Positions 5,420 through 6,272 of a stretch of 6,272 nt of DNA are shown here, piece by piece; position 1 is the stretch's first letter; each line of letters opens with the position of its first letter. A program made the position numbers and the translations under genes. The stretch is from Erysipelotrichia bacterium (GTDB lineage: Bacteria; Bacillota_I; Bacilli_A; RFN20; CAG-826): the NCBI GenBank assembly GCA_012511695.1, contig JAAZFO010000118.1:1-6272 (forward strand), written 5' to 3'. The notes under the pieces are model-generated. The model saw only the letters and a program-made list of their open reading frames with translations, was not told the origin of the DNA and made no database searches.

Positions 5420-6272
5420 TTATTGCACTTGCGTGGCTTCTTTTTTTCTACTTTCAAGAATTTCACGATCTATTTTAGAAAATTTTTCTACGTTCATAAA
5501 GATGAACATTAAAGCAATAAGGGCAAAACAAACAGTTTCGCCACCGAAGAAAACCCATGTCATGGCGGTACTAACGCTTGCGCTAGTCATACCGGCGACA
5601 GAAGTTGCGTCATAGCCAACAGCGGCCAGAACGCCAGAAATAATGCCGTTAGCAATACCAGTCATACCGACCATAATCGCGCCATATAGAGCCATTGATA
5701 AGCCGTCTGACCGGAAACCATATTTTGCTTCCTGGTGATCAGAAACGTCCGCTAATAGGGCTAAAGAAATATACATCGCTGGAGAGCCTCCCAGAGCCTT
5801 AATTACAAAAGCGATGACTGCTAAGATGAAGTTGTCACCAGCAAAAAGACCTAAAATTCCACCAGCAACCGCTAAAACTCCGCCGATAAGGATTAACTTA
5901 CCTTTGCCAATTTTATTAGACAAAGGCCAAACAATTAGCATTCCAACTACAGTTGGCAAAGCGCCAAAAATGGCTAATAAACCAGATTTTGCGCCACCTA
6001 ATTCGTTGACATCTTTTACTGTTTGAGCGATATTACCAGAATTTCCCCAAAGAGCATTACAATAATATAATTGTGCGCAGTTTTTGAGCATGCCGCCTAA
6101 TTGATATAAGAAAAAGAAAGCGATCATAATCCACCAAAATTTATCTTTGGAACAGATTTTCCATTGTTTGGAAACACTGATTTCATTTGCTTCTTCTCCT
6201 CCGTTTTGGTGAGCAGACATCTCTAATTGCTCTTCACTAATTCTTTCACGAGTAAAAGCATATTCTAAAATA
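5420..6272 (-). CDS. GPH-family sugar:cation symporter (MFS_2), C-terminal part
   Basis: The frame is open to the window edge, so the last 283 residues are present and roughly 200 N-terminal residues (helices 1-6) lie outside. The Met at 6220 is internal: upstream codons continue as ILEYAFTRERISEEQ, typical of the central cytoplasmic loop of this family. Six membrane helices follow, at fragment residues about 46-62, 96-117, 125-144, 147-172, 191-220 and 236-259. SNKIGKGK (118-125) is the MFS motif-A-like loop and ADVSDHQEAKYGFRSDG (174-190) is the family's signature after helix 10. GPH proteins such as MelB, XylP and YicJ import glycosides, pentosides or hexuronides with H+ or Na+. The substrate here is unknown. 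The convergent GH3 gene suggests it may take up the sugar or disaccharide that enzyme handles, but the genes are not in one operon. The polar tail (EKFSKIDREILESRKK) is usual for the family. Confidence 0.88.
   Translation of the reverse strand, partial: ILEYAFTRERISEEQLEMSAHQNGGEEANEISVSKQWKICSKDKFWWIMIAFFFLYQLGGMLKNCAQLYYCNALWGNSGNIAQTVKDVNELGGAKSGLLAIFGALPTVVGMLIVWPLSNKIGKGKLILIGGVLAVAGGILGLFAGDNFILAVIAFVIKALGGSPAMYISLALLADVSDHQEAKYGFRSDGLSMALYGAIMVGMTGIANGIISGVLAAVGYDATSVAGMTSASVSTAMTWVFFGGETVCFALIALMFIFMNVEKFSKIDREILESRKKEATQVQ

Noticed and set aside
1..6272. CRISPR array, tRNA/rRNA, insertion sequence or alternative genetic code
   Set aside because: No regularly spaced repeats, cloverleaf, transposase motifs or terminal inverted repeats were seen; Trp is coded by TGG and no in-frame TGA occurs in the real genes.

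Overview
The window comes from a low-GC Gram-positive bacterium. The signs are AT-rich spacers, strong AGGA-type ribosome binding sites, T-run terminators, a Lys-rich Sec signal on the secreted enzyme and a lipobox lipoprotein. All Trp codons seen are TGG and genes end in TAA or TAG, so the standard code 11 applies and a UGA-recoding mollicute is unlikely. The surface-protein style (Cys/His-rich lipoprotein repeats, a Gly-Cys plus single-helix C-terminal anchor, a domain-reversed GH3) resembles gut or rumen Bacillota such as Erysipelotrichia/RF39-like or Clostridia lineages. That placement is inference.

Layout. (1) Bases 1-201 (+) hold the C-terminal end of an NCS2 (uracil/xanthine permease) family transporter. 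An out-of-frame hydrophilic tail ends in tandem stops at 264-269, and a terminator lies at 295-325. (2) A promoter-like -10 box (406-411) and a good RBS lead into a 317-residue lipoprotein (495-1448, +). It has four Cys/His modules followed by a beta-sandwich, possibly carbohydrate-binding domain, and its own terminator (1458-1487). (3) A 260-base spacer may contain a decayed coding fragment (about 1495-1632). (4) Bases 1748-5161 (+) encode a secreted, membrane-anchored GH3 glycosidase of 1137 residues in the domain-reversed order: GH3 C-terminal domain, Fn3-like domain, GH3 catalytic barrel, putative Ig domain, non-LPXTG Cys-containing anchor. A strong terminator follows (5194-5226). (5) A 190-base convergent spacer holds an unexplained, more GC-rich open stretch (5244-5351) and a minus-strand terminator (5362-5394). 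(6) Bases 5420-6272 (-) encode the C-terminal 283 residues of a GPH-family sugar:cation symporter that runs off the window.

Together the GH3 enzyme, the possible glycan-binding lipoprotein and the GPH symporter suggest a small carbohydrate-use neighbourhood: glycan binding and hydrolysis at the cell surface, then uptake of the released sugar. Each gene has its own terminator and the symporter is convergent, so this is not one operon. The NCS2 permease looks unrelated. The most notable points are the reversed GH3 with an unusual Cys-containing C-terminal anchor, the Cys/His-repeat lipoprotein, the apparent one-base frameshift at the end of the NCS2 gene, and two possible gene relics in the spacers.
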